Assembly (NCBI GenBank): GCA_030549495.1
Contig: JAUIRK010000420.1
Span: 241,176 to 305,175 of the forward strand
Reading direction: 5' to 3'
DNA: 64,000 bases
From: Nectonema munidae
Taxonomy: Eukaryota; Nematomorpha; Nectonematoida; Nectonematidae
The translations under genes and the position numbers were made by a program. Positions 39,250 through 51,991 of the stretch are shown piece by piece. Numbering within the stretch: position 1 is the first letter of the stretch; each line of letters opens with the position of its first letter. The notes under the pieces were generated by a model. That model made no database searches and was not told where the DNA came from. It saw only the letters and a program-made list of their open reading frames with translations.

Positions 39250-40334
39250 CAGGCCCGTCGCAAGGAAACTTGTCCAGGGGAGGCACGCATAAAAATTTTG
39301 GGGCACCAATTTAGTTATTAAGGGAGTGAAAAAATACGTAACGTCCGCTTCAACAGCTATGCTCACTCACAGGTGGACGAAACCGAAGATATCAGAATAA
39401 ACCCCAAAGCATGTTACTGATAATTTCAATCTAATCAGTAAAATTGTAAAAACAAACCCAGAATCTGAAAGTAGCAAACAGTTATTTATTTACAACCTTA
39501 AAATATATAAAAAAAGGAACAAGTTGCAGCATAGAACATCACTTCTTTCTTTTTCGATTATTTTTTGCAAAGTCTTTCAATACTTAATCAAAATCTAGAA
39601 TCTTTGTGTATTCGCGCAAAAACGACAGGAGGACAAGGAACTCTCGTTAGTGTGGAAAAGGATGCTTCACACACAGCGGAACTGGCACCAAAGGTAAGTG
39701 CAGCGGAGTACAGTTGGTAAACCAACGAGAATCCCTTTCGGAAGGGATACAATAACGAACAGATATCTCCTATGTCTTTGTGCATGGTGACATCAAACTC
39801 TTTGAGGATCAGATTTTTGGCCACCAAGCATTCCGCTGCAAACAAAGATGACTGTGGATCTAATTTAATGAGCTCTGCAAGTTTTTGAACTTTATCAACA
39901 CCAAGAAAGCCTTCGTTTTCGGGCCAGAGGTTGGAAATGGACGTGGAGAGAGCACAGTTTCGTTCAGAAAACCGTCTACTTAATTCCCCCATGCAACTGT
40001 CAAGCATTTCAACCAAAATACGCTTCTGCACTGCTGCCTCATTCGAATCATGATCTTCAGACGTGTGTCCAACCAACCAATAATTGATTTAGATGCTTTT
40101 TACATTCCTTTTATTCATGGAATGGAAAATTAAAAAAAAGCCATTGAAAACTTGAGGAAATTCAAAATCAAACCGAAATTAAAAAAAAAGAAGCAATAGA
40201 ATGTCTGATCAAATGTATTGTTATGGTTGTTCCAACTTTTTTAATTGCTTTAATAGTAGTTTTGAGTGCCGTTTTTTCGTGCCCCATTTTGGGGGGGGGG
40301 GGGCACGCCCCCCCCCCTCATGACGACGGGCCTG
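39250..40334 (-). mobile_element. hAT transposon inserted in an older hAT, with target duplication
   Basis: The element is 1085 bp. It has 11-bp perfect inverted ends (CAGGCCCGTCG) and a perfect 8-bp target duplication TGGAAACC at 39242-39249 and 40335-40342, the hAT hallmark. It carries a C- and G-homopolymer stretch near its right end and a minus-strand transposase remnant. The bounds are exact because the flanking duplication and the reading of the host element agree. Confidence 0.85.
39588..40076 (-). pseudogene. hAT transposase C-terminal remnant (ZMYM1-like)
   Basis: A 162-codon frame includes LEMLDSCMGELSRRFSE-like helices and ends with AALTFGASSAVCEASFSTLT, matching the hAT dimerisation signature (P/G-x-S-x-A-x-C-E-x-S-F-S). 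The N-terminal and catalytic parts are missing, so the element is an internally deleted copy that could move only with help from another transposase. Confidence 0.6.
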
Positions 40335-40430
40335 TGGAAACCTCATTATTATTTTAAAGCTTTGCTTACGTCAGGGTATTCCGCTAATAATTTTATCCAA
40401 ACTTTTACAGATCCACCTCTTTAACCCATC

Positions 40431-40556
40431 TAAGACCAAGCAAAGCAGACGATATCTAAAAAAACAGACGATTTATATTCAAAGTCATTGAAAAAAGCAG
40501 ACGGAGATGAAATTACTTATGTTCCAAAATAGGAACATTGGTCGTAAATGGGTTAA
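40431..40556 (-). mobile_element. TTAA-flanked piggyBac-type MITE, copy 1
   Basis: Flanked by TTAA on both sides, with inverted ends CCCATCTA and TAAATGGG. The body repeats the word GCAGACGA/GCAGACGG three times and includes the palindrome TTCCAAAATAGGAA. It is the reverse complement of the copy at 59759. TTAA target duplication is the piggyBac rule, so a non-autonomous piggyBac-like element is inferred. Confidence 0.7.
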
Positions 40557-43500
40557 ATCTATATTTTAGTATTGAGTCGCTATTTTAGCGTTCATCGATA
40601 GTCATAAATTCGGTTGTGTAGTGCTTTTGTAAGTTCCTATTGTGTATCTAAAAAACATAACGGACACGTGCAAATTTATCTTTTTGTTTTCTTAAACTTC
40701 TAGTTTCCGGACTATCAAAATGCATAAACCTGTTTAATTGATAAAAACGATTCATAGAAAAAGGTGTTTGAAAATAGGTGGTCCATATTCGTTGCTCCAA
40801 AGAGTATTACAATTTATCATATTAGACTTCAAGTGGCCTGATGTTATAATTAAGCCAATAAAAGCGTATAATTCTTCTTTATTTGTTTGATTGTTTTCTT
40901 TAATTAATTTGTTTTCCTTGTTAAAATTCTTTATTTATTTGTTTGTGCATTCAACAAGAAGTTTTATAATTTCTTCATCAAAATATTTAAAAAAAACCAT
41001 TCGGATTATATAAATTTTTGGAACATTCTTTACTTTGCAAATTTCTTTTACAATATTACACTTTTTTTGTAGTTAAAAAAGGCATTTTTCCCATTTTAGG
41101 TTATCTTTGTTATTGTATAAACCACTTTCATTTTATCTCATTTTTAAATCAATACTTTCCGTATTCTTCAAGTTCTTTGAAAATATTTAACGATTCATCA
41201 ATAGAAGTTCAACAATCACTCATCTATTCAATACAATATTCTTTATATTTTCAGACATTATTTTAGATAAAGTAGTAGGATTCTTAAGTCAAACAAAAAA
41301 TAATTTAACATTAATTTTTATTTATTTCTAGCACTATTTTAATTTTTTGCAAGTGTCTATTAGACCCATCATTGTTAATAATGTAATTAAAATGTATTTT
41401 TCTTTATTAAGTGTAATAAAAAAAATTTTCATAGAAAAAAAGCAATATTTAAATAAAAAGATTAATTAAGGCATTAAAAGAGTTTCAAGCTTTTATAATC
41501 AGTAAATAATAGAAAAAATATTTAAAAATTGTTCGGGTCCAAAGACCCATGTTTGCAAACAAATGGTTAAATACTATACTTGCGAAAATATTTTAATTAA
41601 ATTTGCTGATAAACATTGCTTACTTATTGAAGCAATGGGTTATTATTATTATATTGCTCTCACACATCGTCTGTAAAATATATTTGATAGGAATTTCAGA
41701 GCAGCTTGGCATTGTGTTTGATTGATTCGAAAGTCTGCATTACTTCTTTTATTCTCTTATCTTACATTATCATGTATTCGATGATCATCTTACATGTTAT
41801 ATAAACAAGCAGCAACTCTTACTTATAGAAAATTATTGGGGGCGAGGGTCATTTTTGCCCTCTCTCGTCTCTGATTATGAGTCAAAACACTCGAAAACGA
41901 AAATCCCAAAACCAATAAAAACAAATACTTGAAAATTTTAAACTTAAAATTGTTATTAAATTATTTTATTTTTCAATGAAGCTTGCAACTTTTCGTTTGT
42001 ATTTATCAAGACATAAACGCTACTTCAGATTTAATTATTTTGTTTTTTAAATCCATAATATTTTAAAACAAAATATGTTTTTGAATTAAGATTTTCCATG
42101 TTCTTCCGATTGACTTGAAATTTCATATGTAGAGATACTCTAGAAATTCCATCTATTTGAACAAATTTTATTCTCTGAATATTTTAGTTTTATTCTAAAA
42201 GATTTCAAGCTTAAAAATATTAGATCGTATTTCTAGATCTTGTATGTGAGCAATTTTTAAGTACCATTTACTGTCCTAGTGTTTTCGAAAGATTCATCGC
42301 CTCTTTCATAACTTTTTTTAGTCGAAATGCCTAAGAACCGAGCAGCTAAAGGCTTAAAGACTAAAATGCCCCTAAATAAGTTAAAAAAAGAAACCAAGGA
42401 TCTAACAAGTTTTATTAAATAGTAAGCTTAAAATTATGTCCTCAAAATGGTAAGTTTTTAGGCTATTAATTTTGTTTTGAATAGTTTCCAATGTTATACA
42501 TTATAGAGGAAAGATGATTTTTTACTTTGTTGAAAAAACTTCTGTTGATGGGTTTTTTTTATTGATACCGAAGTGAATAATAAAATTTCCTAAATAGTTT
42601 CTGTGTAACATTGCGTCACATCCTTTTCTTTGCATGTCACATTACATTTTGTTATACATTTATATACTGAATATAAGTGTATATATATTAATGTATTTAT
42701 CTCTTAAGACGACTTATATAAATTCATATGGCTGTTCTTTTTATCCATTAAGATTGATCAAGGATTTCCTATGTTATAGAAGCAAATTCCAGTTTTCTGG
42801 AACAAATTCAAATTAAAAATTGCAAACTTAAAGCCTGATATTATGCGTTTTAGGTATCGTAGATTAAGAAAATAAATAAAAATTTGATTAGATTTTGTCT
42901 ATTTAAGAAACAACTTCTAAACCAAATGGAAATTTTGAATAAGACTTTACATAAGTATTGAAATTCATAGAGCGGTTCTTTTCAGCCTAATTCATTAAGA
43001 TTGATTGAGGGTGTCAGATCATGTTCCAGTTTGTATAACCAGCCTAGATTACCTAGATTTACGGACCTTAGTTTTCCAGACAACATAGATACCCGATATT
43101 ACATGGATAAATTGATCAGAAATGTTTTGAATCCAAAAAATTTTGAGGGAATATAATAATACTATTGCTTTCAAAACTATTGTTCAAAGTTTCAGCTAAT
43201 TCTGACTTCTGAGGCAAAAAGTATTTTAAGTTTAAAATGTTAACTTTGGATTTAAAGTTGAGAACAAGATTCAATTTAGTTCTGATACTCAAGAAGTTTC
43301 AGAGAACCTAAATATTAAGTATCGAGTTGACTATCGAGAAATTGTGAAAATTTCAGAATTAAAATTTCAAAACTTTGTTTTGGAAATCAATGCCTGAGCA
43401 AAGTTTAGAAGTTAATATATAATCTTAATGTAATCAAAAAAGGACTCATAGATCTCAAGAAGCAAATTGAGAATCTAATATTCAGAAGGCTTCCAAACTC

Positions 43501-43683
43501 TGAGGAATAGAGAACCTTCTAATAATATTTTTAAAAAAGTTGGAAACTTCATTAAATTTTTTTTGGAAAATTGAAATAATTTAATAAAAATATTTGAATT
43601 TTTTGTTTTTCGGGGTATTGGTTTTTGGGCGTTTTGAGCCTGAACCTGTGTTATACATCTAATTTGTCATTTAGTTGCTCTTT
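40557..43683. other. AT-rich anonymous DNA
   Basis: No gene was recognised. Minor items are the palindrome GGGTCCAAAGACCC at 41.53 kb, the imperfect palindrome GAGGGTCATTTTTGCCCTC at 41.85 kb and a 31-residue basic frame (MPKNRAAKGLKTKMPL start) at 42327-42422. Confidence 0.4.
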
Positions 43684-43895
43684 CAAGGATGAATTTGCTT
43701 TGAAATGTGTCAAAAATCTGCTTATCCATGCAAATTTAGTAAGTTTTTTTCTTTCTTTTTTTCTTATTTCTTCATGATGATATTAGTTTAACATGATCTC
43801 TGTGATATCATTCTGTTCGATTAGTCTTTCTGAAATATTCATAATATCTAATGTTGAATCATTTTATTGCGTTTCTATGTTTTCAAATATTTTTT
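43684..43895 (+). repeat. Intron-like paralogous repeat, copy 1
   Basis: The segment runs from TCTTTCAAGGATG through a donor-like GTAAGTTTTT at about 43740, then a T-rich body with CTTCATGATGATATT and TTCGATTAGTCTTTCTGAAA, to an acceptor-like TATTTTTTTAG at about 43898. It matches the copy at 44896 in order and content, with many base changes. Confidence 0.55.
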
Positions 43896-44895
43896 TAGGG
43901 TTGTTTTATCTTATCTCGCTCCGAAGAACGACATGGGCTTAGATAAATGATCGGGTTAGTATTTTTAAATATTTGTTTGCACAGGATTTTAATTTTTTAT
44001 TCAACAACTCGACTTTTATTTTACTTTTTCAATTTAAAGAATTATGTGGATTAATTGTATGCATTTTGAATATAACATAGATATTCCCACCTTTCCAGGT
44101 ATATAGCGAAATTGCTGCATTTTGAACAGTGCTCTATTGCGAATCACACTGTTCGGACTTTAACGCAGCACATGATCACTCATCTGAGTATTGCATACTT
44201 AAATATTTCTTTGTGCGAAATTAATATGAAATTTTCGCTAATCCTTCTGAATCTCAGATCGATACTTAAATCGCTAACATGCTTTGTATCTTAAAAATTA
44301 ACCTCTCAGGCTCAGCTAAGTCTTCCCGAATTAAAACTTTTGTGAATGCCGATTTTAGATAGTCATTTAAAGAATTTATTTAAATGTTCTATTGGTTTGT
44401 ATTTGTTGTTTAGTGTCTTCAAAAAGATTTCCAAATTATTGTCTATAGCCTTTTTATCCAAGACAAGAATGGATTTCATAAAAAAATTTCAAAGGTTTGG
44501 ACAAAATGATAAACATTTTTATGTCGCGTTTTTGCAACGTTGCACACTAAAAAGAGTGTCTATCATTTATTTTTTAATCTAACATATATCAATGTACCTA
44601 TTTATGAAATCGGAGTCGCAATACTTATTACGACTCCCATTCCGAAACATAATTTTATCTTTTTTTTATGTCCAAAATTTGTAGCTACATTTATCAATTA
44701 TTTTCCAAAATATAACTATCATAAATTTGCAAATATAAGAAAAAAATTAAATACCTAGTACTTAATTTAAGCCTTGATTTGAGCTCTTATCTCGTGCCCC
44801 ACCATTTCGTTTTTAGTCCTAATTTCAACTACAATAAAACTATTAAAAAAATTTTTATACTGTTCGATTAATTGGATATTTTATATTTATTCTTT

Positions 44896-45125
44896 CAAAG
44901 ATGTCTCGTTGTTGACCCTGGTTTTGAACTTGTGTCAAAGATTCACTTTTCCATGCGACTTCTCAAGTAAATCTTTTTCTTTTTTTCCATTCCTCTTTTC
45001 TTCATGATGATATTTATTTAACATGATTACTATGAAATATTCTCTTCGATTAGTCTTTCTGAAAACTTTAAAATATCCATTATTCAATCATTTTATCTCT
45101 TTTTCTAAGTTACTGCATATTTTTC
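44896..45125 (+). repeat. Intron-like paralogous repeat, copy 2
   Basis: The segment runs from TCTTTCAAAGATG through donor-like GTAAATC at about 44969, shares CTTCATGATGATATT and TTCGATTAGTCTTTCTGAAA with copy 1, and ends in the acceptor-like CATATTTTTCAG at about 45127. The same direction and an intron-like layout suggest a duplicated gene fragment, but no protein can be assigned. Confidence 0.55.
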
Positions 45126-45209
45126 AGAATGGATTTGTGTGAATTTTATCACAAGATTTTCTCACTTCAAAAATGATATTTGATTTGGAAGAAGATTCAG
45201 CTTGGTATG

Positions 45210-48150
45210 TCTTATTTTATGCATAATTTTTTATGGTCTTTGTAAACCTTTTTTAATATGTCAGTAATGGATATTATAATTTTGACATTGAAAATTTTTT
45301 CCAGATTGTACATTTTTATATGCCTACAATTTTTTCAAAAAATCAAAGGTTTTTAGTTTATCGGCACGGGATTATTGAAGTCCAGCTTTATAAAGTCGAT
45401 ATGGGCTAGCAAACGATAATCGCAGACCACACTTTTAGTTTTGGAGGTTGGGGGAATGAATGCGTACGCAGGTAAAAAATTCTGGCATCGGGAGAGGCCT
45501 TTTTCTTTCTTCCATTGATGATGACGTTGCACCGTCCTCTTTGCGCTTTTAAAGAACGCCTCTGTATCGTCAATTCTTGAAACAAATTTCTGATGCTCTA
45601 TTTGCGTTCTCTAGACTTGGGAAATATGAACTTGATTAGCGTTTTACACCAATTAGGACTTTACTCTCTTGTACTAATTTCATCACTTCGTTAGGCTTCC
45701 GTGTGGTATGGTTAGACATCACCTTTCTCTAAGTGTGCTGTTTTAGTAACATCCTTCAAAAAAGGCTATTTGGATGAGCTATATCTATCTTGCTTAAATG
45801 ATATTCAGCTCCGTCCTCAGACGCCGCAATAAAACGAGGTGCAACACTCATGGATAATAATATATCACTGGAAAAACATTTAGAAGTAAATTTTCCCTTT
45901 TTGTAGTACTTTGTAAACTATTAGGTGATTGGTCTTGAAAATTCTTTGTTGAGTTTTTAATATATCCCAATCTCACCTACAACATTCTTCATCTGTCAAG
46001 ACATCAAGTGAGAGTTTTGAAGTAATCCTTACACTTATAACAATAAGAATGAGGAAAGAATTTTAAAAATAAATAAATATTGAAATTACAAAGTCAGCAT
46101 CAGGCATGGTTTTTTGAATAAGAGAATTTCATTTCGTAGCAAGTATAGGGAGATGATGAAGTTTACCGTGTATATAGGCATTTTGCACTGCATTTTTAGA
46201 GATTTATTATGAGATAGGAGGGATATGTGATTTTATGTTGTAATATTTCCATAAAAATAAATTTAAGAGTGATAAAAAAACCAATAATAATTAAAAGTTA
46301 AGGTAACCAGAATTATTAATAATTTTATAAGAGATGGTTAAAATAGTGTGAATTGTTTGTTATCTAGAATAGACTATTACTATTTGTTATAGACTTTATT
46401 GAAAGAACAGTAACACATAAAAAGGTAACCTTTACGGTACAAAGATAACATACAATGTGAACTACATATATACAAAAACATTTAGTGGTGCTTCAGGATG
46501 TATTTACAAAGTATGTGAAAGCATGTTAAACAGTCAGTGATACTCAAGGATAATTGTAACTTGTGAAAACACTTATTACAATCATGTATCAATTTTAAAA
46601 TATATTTTCACCACTAAGTTGTAATTTTTTTAGTTAATATTAAAATTTAAGATTTTAACTTATTATTTGTCCGATTTTTGATATGAAAGTTGGATTTCCT
46701 GAAAGAAGTTCGATAAATCGTGAAAATAGTCTCAGATTTTGTACAATTTTTCATGGGGTGTCTATTAATATCTAAGAGGGGGCACTTTACGCCCCCAGCA
46801 TGTGAGCGAAAAAATTTAGCGTACCACTAATAGGGTTAAGTACACCGAAAATTGATACCACTATTTTTTCAGATATAGAACGAAACATGTGTTTCATAAA
46901 AATATATCAGAATATATGCAAAATAATATTTGAGATGGCGCTTGCAATGTAGCTGTAAAATTTTGATGATAATTACGATGACCCTATACTACTATCGTTT
47001 TCATCTCACTCGAATGTGAAAACCTCACAAAATATTCAGATCGAATTGAAATATTGATTTTAGGTCTTAAAAATCAGTATATAGCTCAGCTATAATTTTG
47101 ATTGATTTTTATGATTAAAACATGAATAAATTCGTGAAGGCTGTAAAAATTGTTTGTGATTAGATATGTGTAAAAAAGGCTAAATTCCTCCAATTATATC
47201 AAAAACAATCGTTATAAGTTAATTGAATTAGCACGTCTTTCAGGAGGAATTGTCTCAAATTCAAAAAGTCTTCCCACATTCTAATTCTAAAAAATTAAAT
47301 GATATAATTTTTTTGTGTTTCAGAAAAATCGAATTGCCTGTTGTAATTTCTATAATCCATTTTTTGACAAACTTTCTTCTACCAGACATGAGAGCTATCT
47401 TTTCATATTTGATTTGGTATCGTTTATAAATTCGTTATACTTTCTTTTTTTGCTCATCTGTAAAATCTTTCCAACTAGCATGGCTTATTTTATATTTCAA
47501 ACCCCGATTTATCAATTGATAATCACCAGATCTTATAAAACATTCGTGAGTTCTATCAAATTTTTGGCTTCCAATTTATCTATGATTTGAGTATATGATT
47601 CATCGACTCACAATTATTATTTTACCAGTTCTAATTATGATAGGCTTCTTCAACCTATCAAATCTTGATAACCTTTTAAAAGTATCTCAATTTTCTTGCG
47701 TCGACGAACTAGAAGTTATACCCAATATTTTTTGAATTCATTTATTTATTTTCTCAAGTTTCTTCGTATATTATCTTCAGCATGCCTGGCATAACAATTA
47801 CAATTGATTTGCTTCTGGAAAAAATAATTGCTTTTTTAATACTGTATTATTGATCTGTTCCAATGAAAATTTCGGCTTCATTTCTATAATGACGTGCTTT
47901 GTTTGAAATGATAAAAGACAAAAGGGAGAAAAATGTAAGATTAAAAAAATTGGACCCATCATAATAGGAATGGTTTTGTTATTCTTTGAATTTTATTATC
48001 TTGATTGACAGTACATGTCAATGATGCAAGATCCAAGGTTGTAGCATTTGTCTATTTCCAAATGCTTGAAGCAGATTCAGTATTATATACACAGTTTAGA
48101 TGATGATTCAACTATGAACCAGTATAGCATATTATTGTTGGGTTTTTATT
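45210..48150. other. Mostly anonymous, one GC-richer patch
   Basis: Apart from a GC-richer patch at 45.36-45.86 kb without a recognised product, and a GC-rich hairpin-like GGGGGCACTTTACGCCCCC at 46.78 kb, I see only AT-rich sequence. Minus-strand decay of the vertnin-like frame may reach down to about 47.3 kb. Confidence 0.35.
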
Positions 48151-48154
48151 AGAG

Positions 48155-49020
48155 TTATGGGTAATTTGCTTGACGTATGTATTGCGCGTAGTTAATGGAA
48201 CTCATCAGCAATTGTCGAATTTTTGTGAAGAAAACTGTTTGTTTTGTAATACTTTGCTTTAAATTCATTTTCATGTTTCTAGAATGAAATGGCTTTTCTT
48301 TTGTGCTTATAAATAGATTTTTCCCATTGTAATTATCCTTCAACAATAAAATCTTATTTCCTTTGGCGTTCTAATATATTTTCTACTAAAGCCCCATTTT
48401 ATCTACATATAAAATATTCATTTTCTTTTATGGTGCTTGGAACTTCAGGTAAAAAATGAGTACAATTCAACATCAGGTCAAAAAATTTTGAAATGGGTAA
48501 AGATGAAATCAATTTATTATTCAAATGGTTTGTACTTTTATGTAATTCATCTTGCGATTGATTAACAGGAAAACGAAGTAGAGTTTAAGTTTTGAGAATT
48601 GTTAGGATTGTTTTCTTGGGTAAAACTTATTGTATCGACTAATGGAACAAAATGATTGGGCTGCCACATTTGTCCAGTATTTTTTTACTCCTAAGTGATC
48701 ACTCAATATTCTAGGAAAAAATAGTATTGAGAATAGAAAGGTCAAATCATTTTCTCTATTCATTAAAGGATAAATCGATTTGATTGGAATGCCTATAACA
48801 ATAGCTACAGCTTTCATTGAGTATGCAGAAGACCACGAATAGTTCAAACGGATTTTGACTAAATTTGTTTGTTTAAATTCAGTTCTCAACCTTTTTCTGA
48901 AGAGAGTGCTTCATTACCAACAAGTAAATTGGACGCACTATTATTATATAAACAATTTTCATCGTCTGTTTTGAAAATAGGCTTAAGATTTGATCGATCA
49001 TAGACAGTATCAATTTTCAT
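48155..49020 (-). pseudogene. Decayed transposon-type protein, possibly vertnin-like
   Basis: Minus-strand pieces, right to left: SMKIDTVYDRSNLKPIF at about 49.0 kb; NYSWSSAYSMKAVAIVIGIP then IKSIYPLMNRENDLTF at 48.8 kb; VPSTIKENEYFICR at about 48.45 kb; LFISTKEKPFHSRNMKM at 48.3 kb. The WSSAYSMKAVAIV and KENEYFI words recall a repeated invertebrate protein family that I loosely connect with vertnin, from memory only. Several frame changes and stops break it. No termini were found, so mobility is inferred from the family's repeated occurrence. Confidence 0.35.
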
Positions 49021-49029
49021 AGATACCAT

Positions 49030-50270
49030 ATTTTCTATTAATTATCCTTTTTAAAAAGCTTTCTCTTAAAACAAATAACAAAGTAGTTTCCTGTAGCATA
49101 AAACGATGACCTTTCTTATAATTATGAGAAATAATAAGCTAAACTGTGATGAATGCATAATAACGTCACCCCGGCAGTGATTAAGCATTATTTCATTTTT
49201 ATTGTGCTTTGTTTTATTCTTTAATTGTATCTTTTCGCTTCAATTTAGTAAAGAGGTACTCGCACATATAATTTGCATTCAAAACAACATCTGTTAAATT
49301 TTTTTACACATTTTTTCATGAGTAAAAAATTTAAAACTCCTATTTGACTTTTTTTAAAATACATAGAATTTACAGATTTTTGCTTTTTCTACAAAAAAAG
49401 TCATAATCCAAGTGTGGACATTTTAGACAAGCTTTTATCAAGCTTATATGCTAAAAATCAGAAGCAAAAAATGGCGGTGTTAGTAAGGGATTATTATATT
49501 TAGGTTGTTGTTTTTGCTTTGTTATTGTTATGTGAACTTTGTGAAAAAAGTAACACTTATATTTTAGGAAAGAAATTGTGGTAGATTTGATTGGTTTGAA
49601 AACCCCAAGAAATCCTAAAGATAGAGATTCTAAAGTGGAGTCTACACAGTGAAGTGTGCTGTTTGTCAAAAAAGAAAAAGTGGAACTTCTGTGATAAAAA
49701 AAATTTTCATCAAACTTTGCTTTATAATAAAATCAATTTTTAGTTTCCACTTCTCGAAAATTTGAAATAAAGATGTTTTAAAATGTTTTTTTCCAATATT
49801 TTTTTTTAACTATTTTACTTATTTTATTTAAAGATAAATGAATAAATTTAAAACAAATAAGTTTTCTAGATTCTTTTATTTTCAGGTAAAATTTAATGAT
49901 TATCTATAAATGAGATTTATAGAAAAAAAGTCAAAAGTAATAGTTGCTAAAATTGCGCTTTTTCTGATGTTCCAGAAGTGGAACATGTGACACTAAACGG
50001 TAGAACAAACAAAGAAGCTTTAAACTTAGATTTCAGTTTAAACTATTCTTTGAGACCATTTGTATATGTGGCAACTAATTTCTAACACAATCTACATCTT
50101 TTAAGTGTTCCAAGAAATATTATTCACCCCAACTCAAAACTTCAATAAAAGAGAATGAGTTAGAAGAATAGATAAATAGCGCCGGTTCTAAAAGATCTAC
50201 CGAATTATGGACAATTCAAAAAAAAATTTATAGGAAAAAAATCCTTAGATAAAATCTAATATGATAAATC
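49030..50270. other. AT-rich anonymous DNA
   Basis: No gene or element was recognised here. Scattered short frames have no coding-like composition. Confidence 0.4.
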
Positions 50271-50272
50271 TG

Positions 50273-51965
50273 CTAGGGGTTCCCAAACTTTTTTTGCTTG
50301 TGGGCCCTTTGAGCGATAACCTTATTAACTGTGGACCCCATGATCTATAAGACACATGTATAAATATGTATATTCAAATAGGGAAAACATTTCAATTTTA
50401 ATTGTAAATTAAAAAAACGAATTTATATTATATTCATTGTTTCACATTTAAAGGCTTCCTTGAACAAGATAAACAAAAAATCTTTCGGCATAATATTTTT
50501 GAATCAAATATCAATCGAAAGAAGTACAGCATAGCATTTAAACGTTATTATTCTTAAAAAAAGTAACGGCGTCCTACAAATTAATGACAACCTTGAGCTT
50601 GATATTGTGAAACCAATTTTTTAATATCTGCTTCCAAATTCGATAAAGCCAGACCAAGGCTCTAACAAGTCTTTGAAACGAGTTATGAAGTTCAGATAGT
50701 TAACGTATGCAACACACAGGCATCATCTTTTTAATTATTGCTAACTGAAGTAAGTGCAGGAAATTGAAACAGCTCACGACGTGAGATGTTGGTAATGTAC
50801 AATGTGAGTTTTCCTAAAAAGGCGTCTATAGCTTGTTTGCTTTTTATTAAATTATCCTTACAACAGGAGATTGAGAGAGTTAAATTTTTCAAAAATATTG
50901 GAAAGAAAAAATAGTATACCTTTTTTCAACAAAGTCAGGTGTTTTCTAATCATCTGTTTCCTTTAAAAATTCTACAATGCTGTCCCAAATAATAACAAAT
51001 CGTCAAAGACAATTTTCTTTAGATCGCAACTCTGTATAACAAGACGGTCAAAGCCTTCTTCATTTTCTTTACAAAACTTTCGAAAAAGACGATCTTTGAG
51101 AGCGCTAGACTTGATGCGGTTCACAACTTTTACAGCATGTGTCAATGCTTCATGAAGTCGTCCACTCAATCTTTTCGCCACCAGATGTTGACGGTGGTGT
51201 ATAACGCAATGTATGCAATAAACTTCTGGCAATGCATTTTTCATATGAACAATAAATCCTCTGTACCTACCAACCCATGGAAGGGGCTCCATCGGTGGCA
51301 CAAGCAATTAAGTTTTCGAGTGGAATATTTTTTTCGGTGAAATATGATTGGACTTCTTTAAATATTGACTCACCTTTGGAATCGGTTTCAAGAGTTTTGG
51401 CAAAAAGAAGATCCTCGCAGACTTCGTTATTATCTTACGTATGCTAGCAACAGTGTTTCATTTCCATCAAAGTTGCTTCGTCGAGTTGAATCGCAAATTG
51501 TTTTACACGCAATTGAGCAATAGGTTGAGTTTCTATATCTGCAGACATTTCATCGATGCGTCGTGATACTGAGTTATTACTCAAAGGAAGTTTATTAGTA
51601 ATTTCACGTGGATTTTTGTTCAAATGATAAATTGACACAGAAGGCAATATGACAGATTCACCGAGGGTATGTGCCATGCAATGTTTTGCACTCATTCTAC
51701 TGATTTCATACGATGCTATCAAACCATTATCCCTACAGTTTGTTTGTTTGCTAATCATATCCGTTAACTTGTTTCTTCCTTGAAATTTGTCTCTTAACTT
51801 TAGCGTGTTTTGACTGCAAATGATAACGTAGCTTTGATGGTTTCATGCTATCATTGGATAGCACTGTCGAGCATATGAGACACATCGGCTTCGTGGAATT
51901 TTATGCCGACTGAATAAAACCATATGATAAATATTCCACGAAATACTGTCTTGTTTTTTTCTTAC
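50273..51965 (-). mobile_element. Decayed hAT transposon, ZBED/SCAND3 type
   Basis: The left terminus is TAGGGGTTCCCAAAC. On the minus strand, right to left, it has a BED-type finger (CLICSTVLSNDSMKPSK then YHLQSKH) at about 51.87-51.80 kb. Next comes EISRMSAKHCMAHTLGES at 51.7 kb, then MSADIETQPIAQLRVKQFA and QLDEATLME at 51.5 kb. At 51.3-51.0 kb are WVGRYRGFIVHMKNALPEV and IHCVIHHRQHLVAKRL then LFRKFCKENEEGF. This is the usual order of ZBED5/SCAND3-like hAT transposases. The dimerisation domain is missing. The first 235 bases are homologous to the inverted right end of the element at 52841-54008. Confidence 0.65.
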
Positions 51966-51991
51966 AGGTGTCCATGGTAAATCTTAATCAT

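Larger units (their letters stand above)
38916..40425 (-). mobile_element. Older hAT transposon interrupted by a second hAT
   Basis: The left terminus is CAGGTTTTCCCAAACTTTTC. On the minus strand the sequence encodes the C-terminal hAT segment CERTFSLYAATKNKFRKL at about 39.2 kb, as in ZBED/EPM2AIP1-like hAT proteins. Its coding sequence is cut by the 1085-bp element at 39250-40334 and resumes beyond it (ALKYNNE-like at 40.35 kb). The right terminus was not found and may lie near the TTAA MITE at 40431. Confidence 0.5.

Noticed and set aside
42327-42422. Small basic protein gene of 31 residues
   Set aside because: The frame is short, without homologue or regulatory context; a chance frame is as likely.
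45370-45860. Minus-strand frame considered as an ornithine decarboxylase-like fragment
   Set aside because: On comparing with the remembered ornithine decarboxylase motifs, no signature matched.
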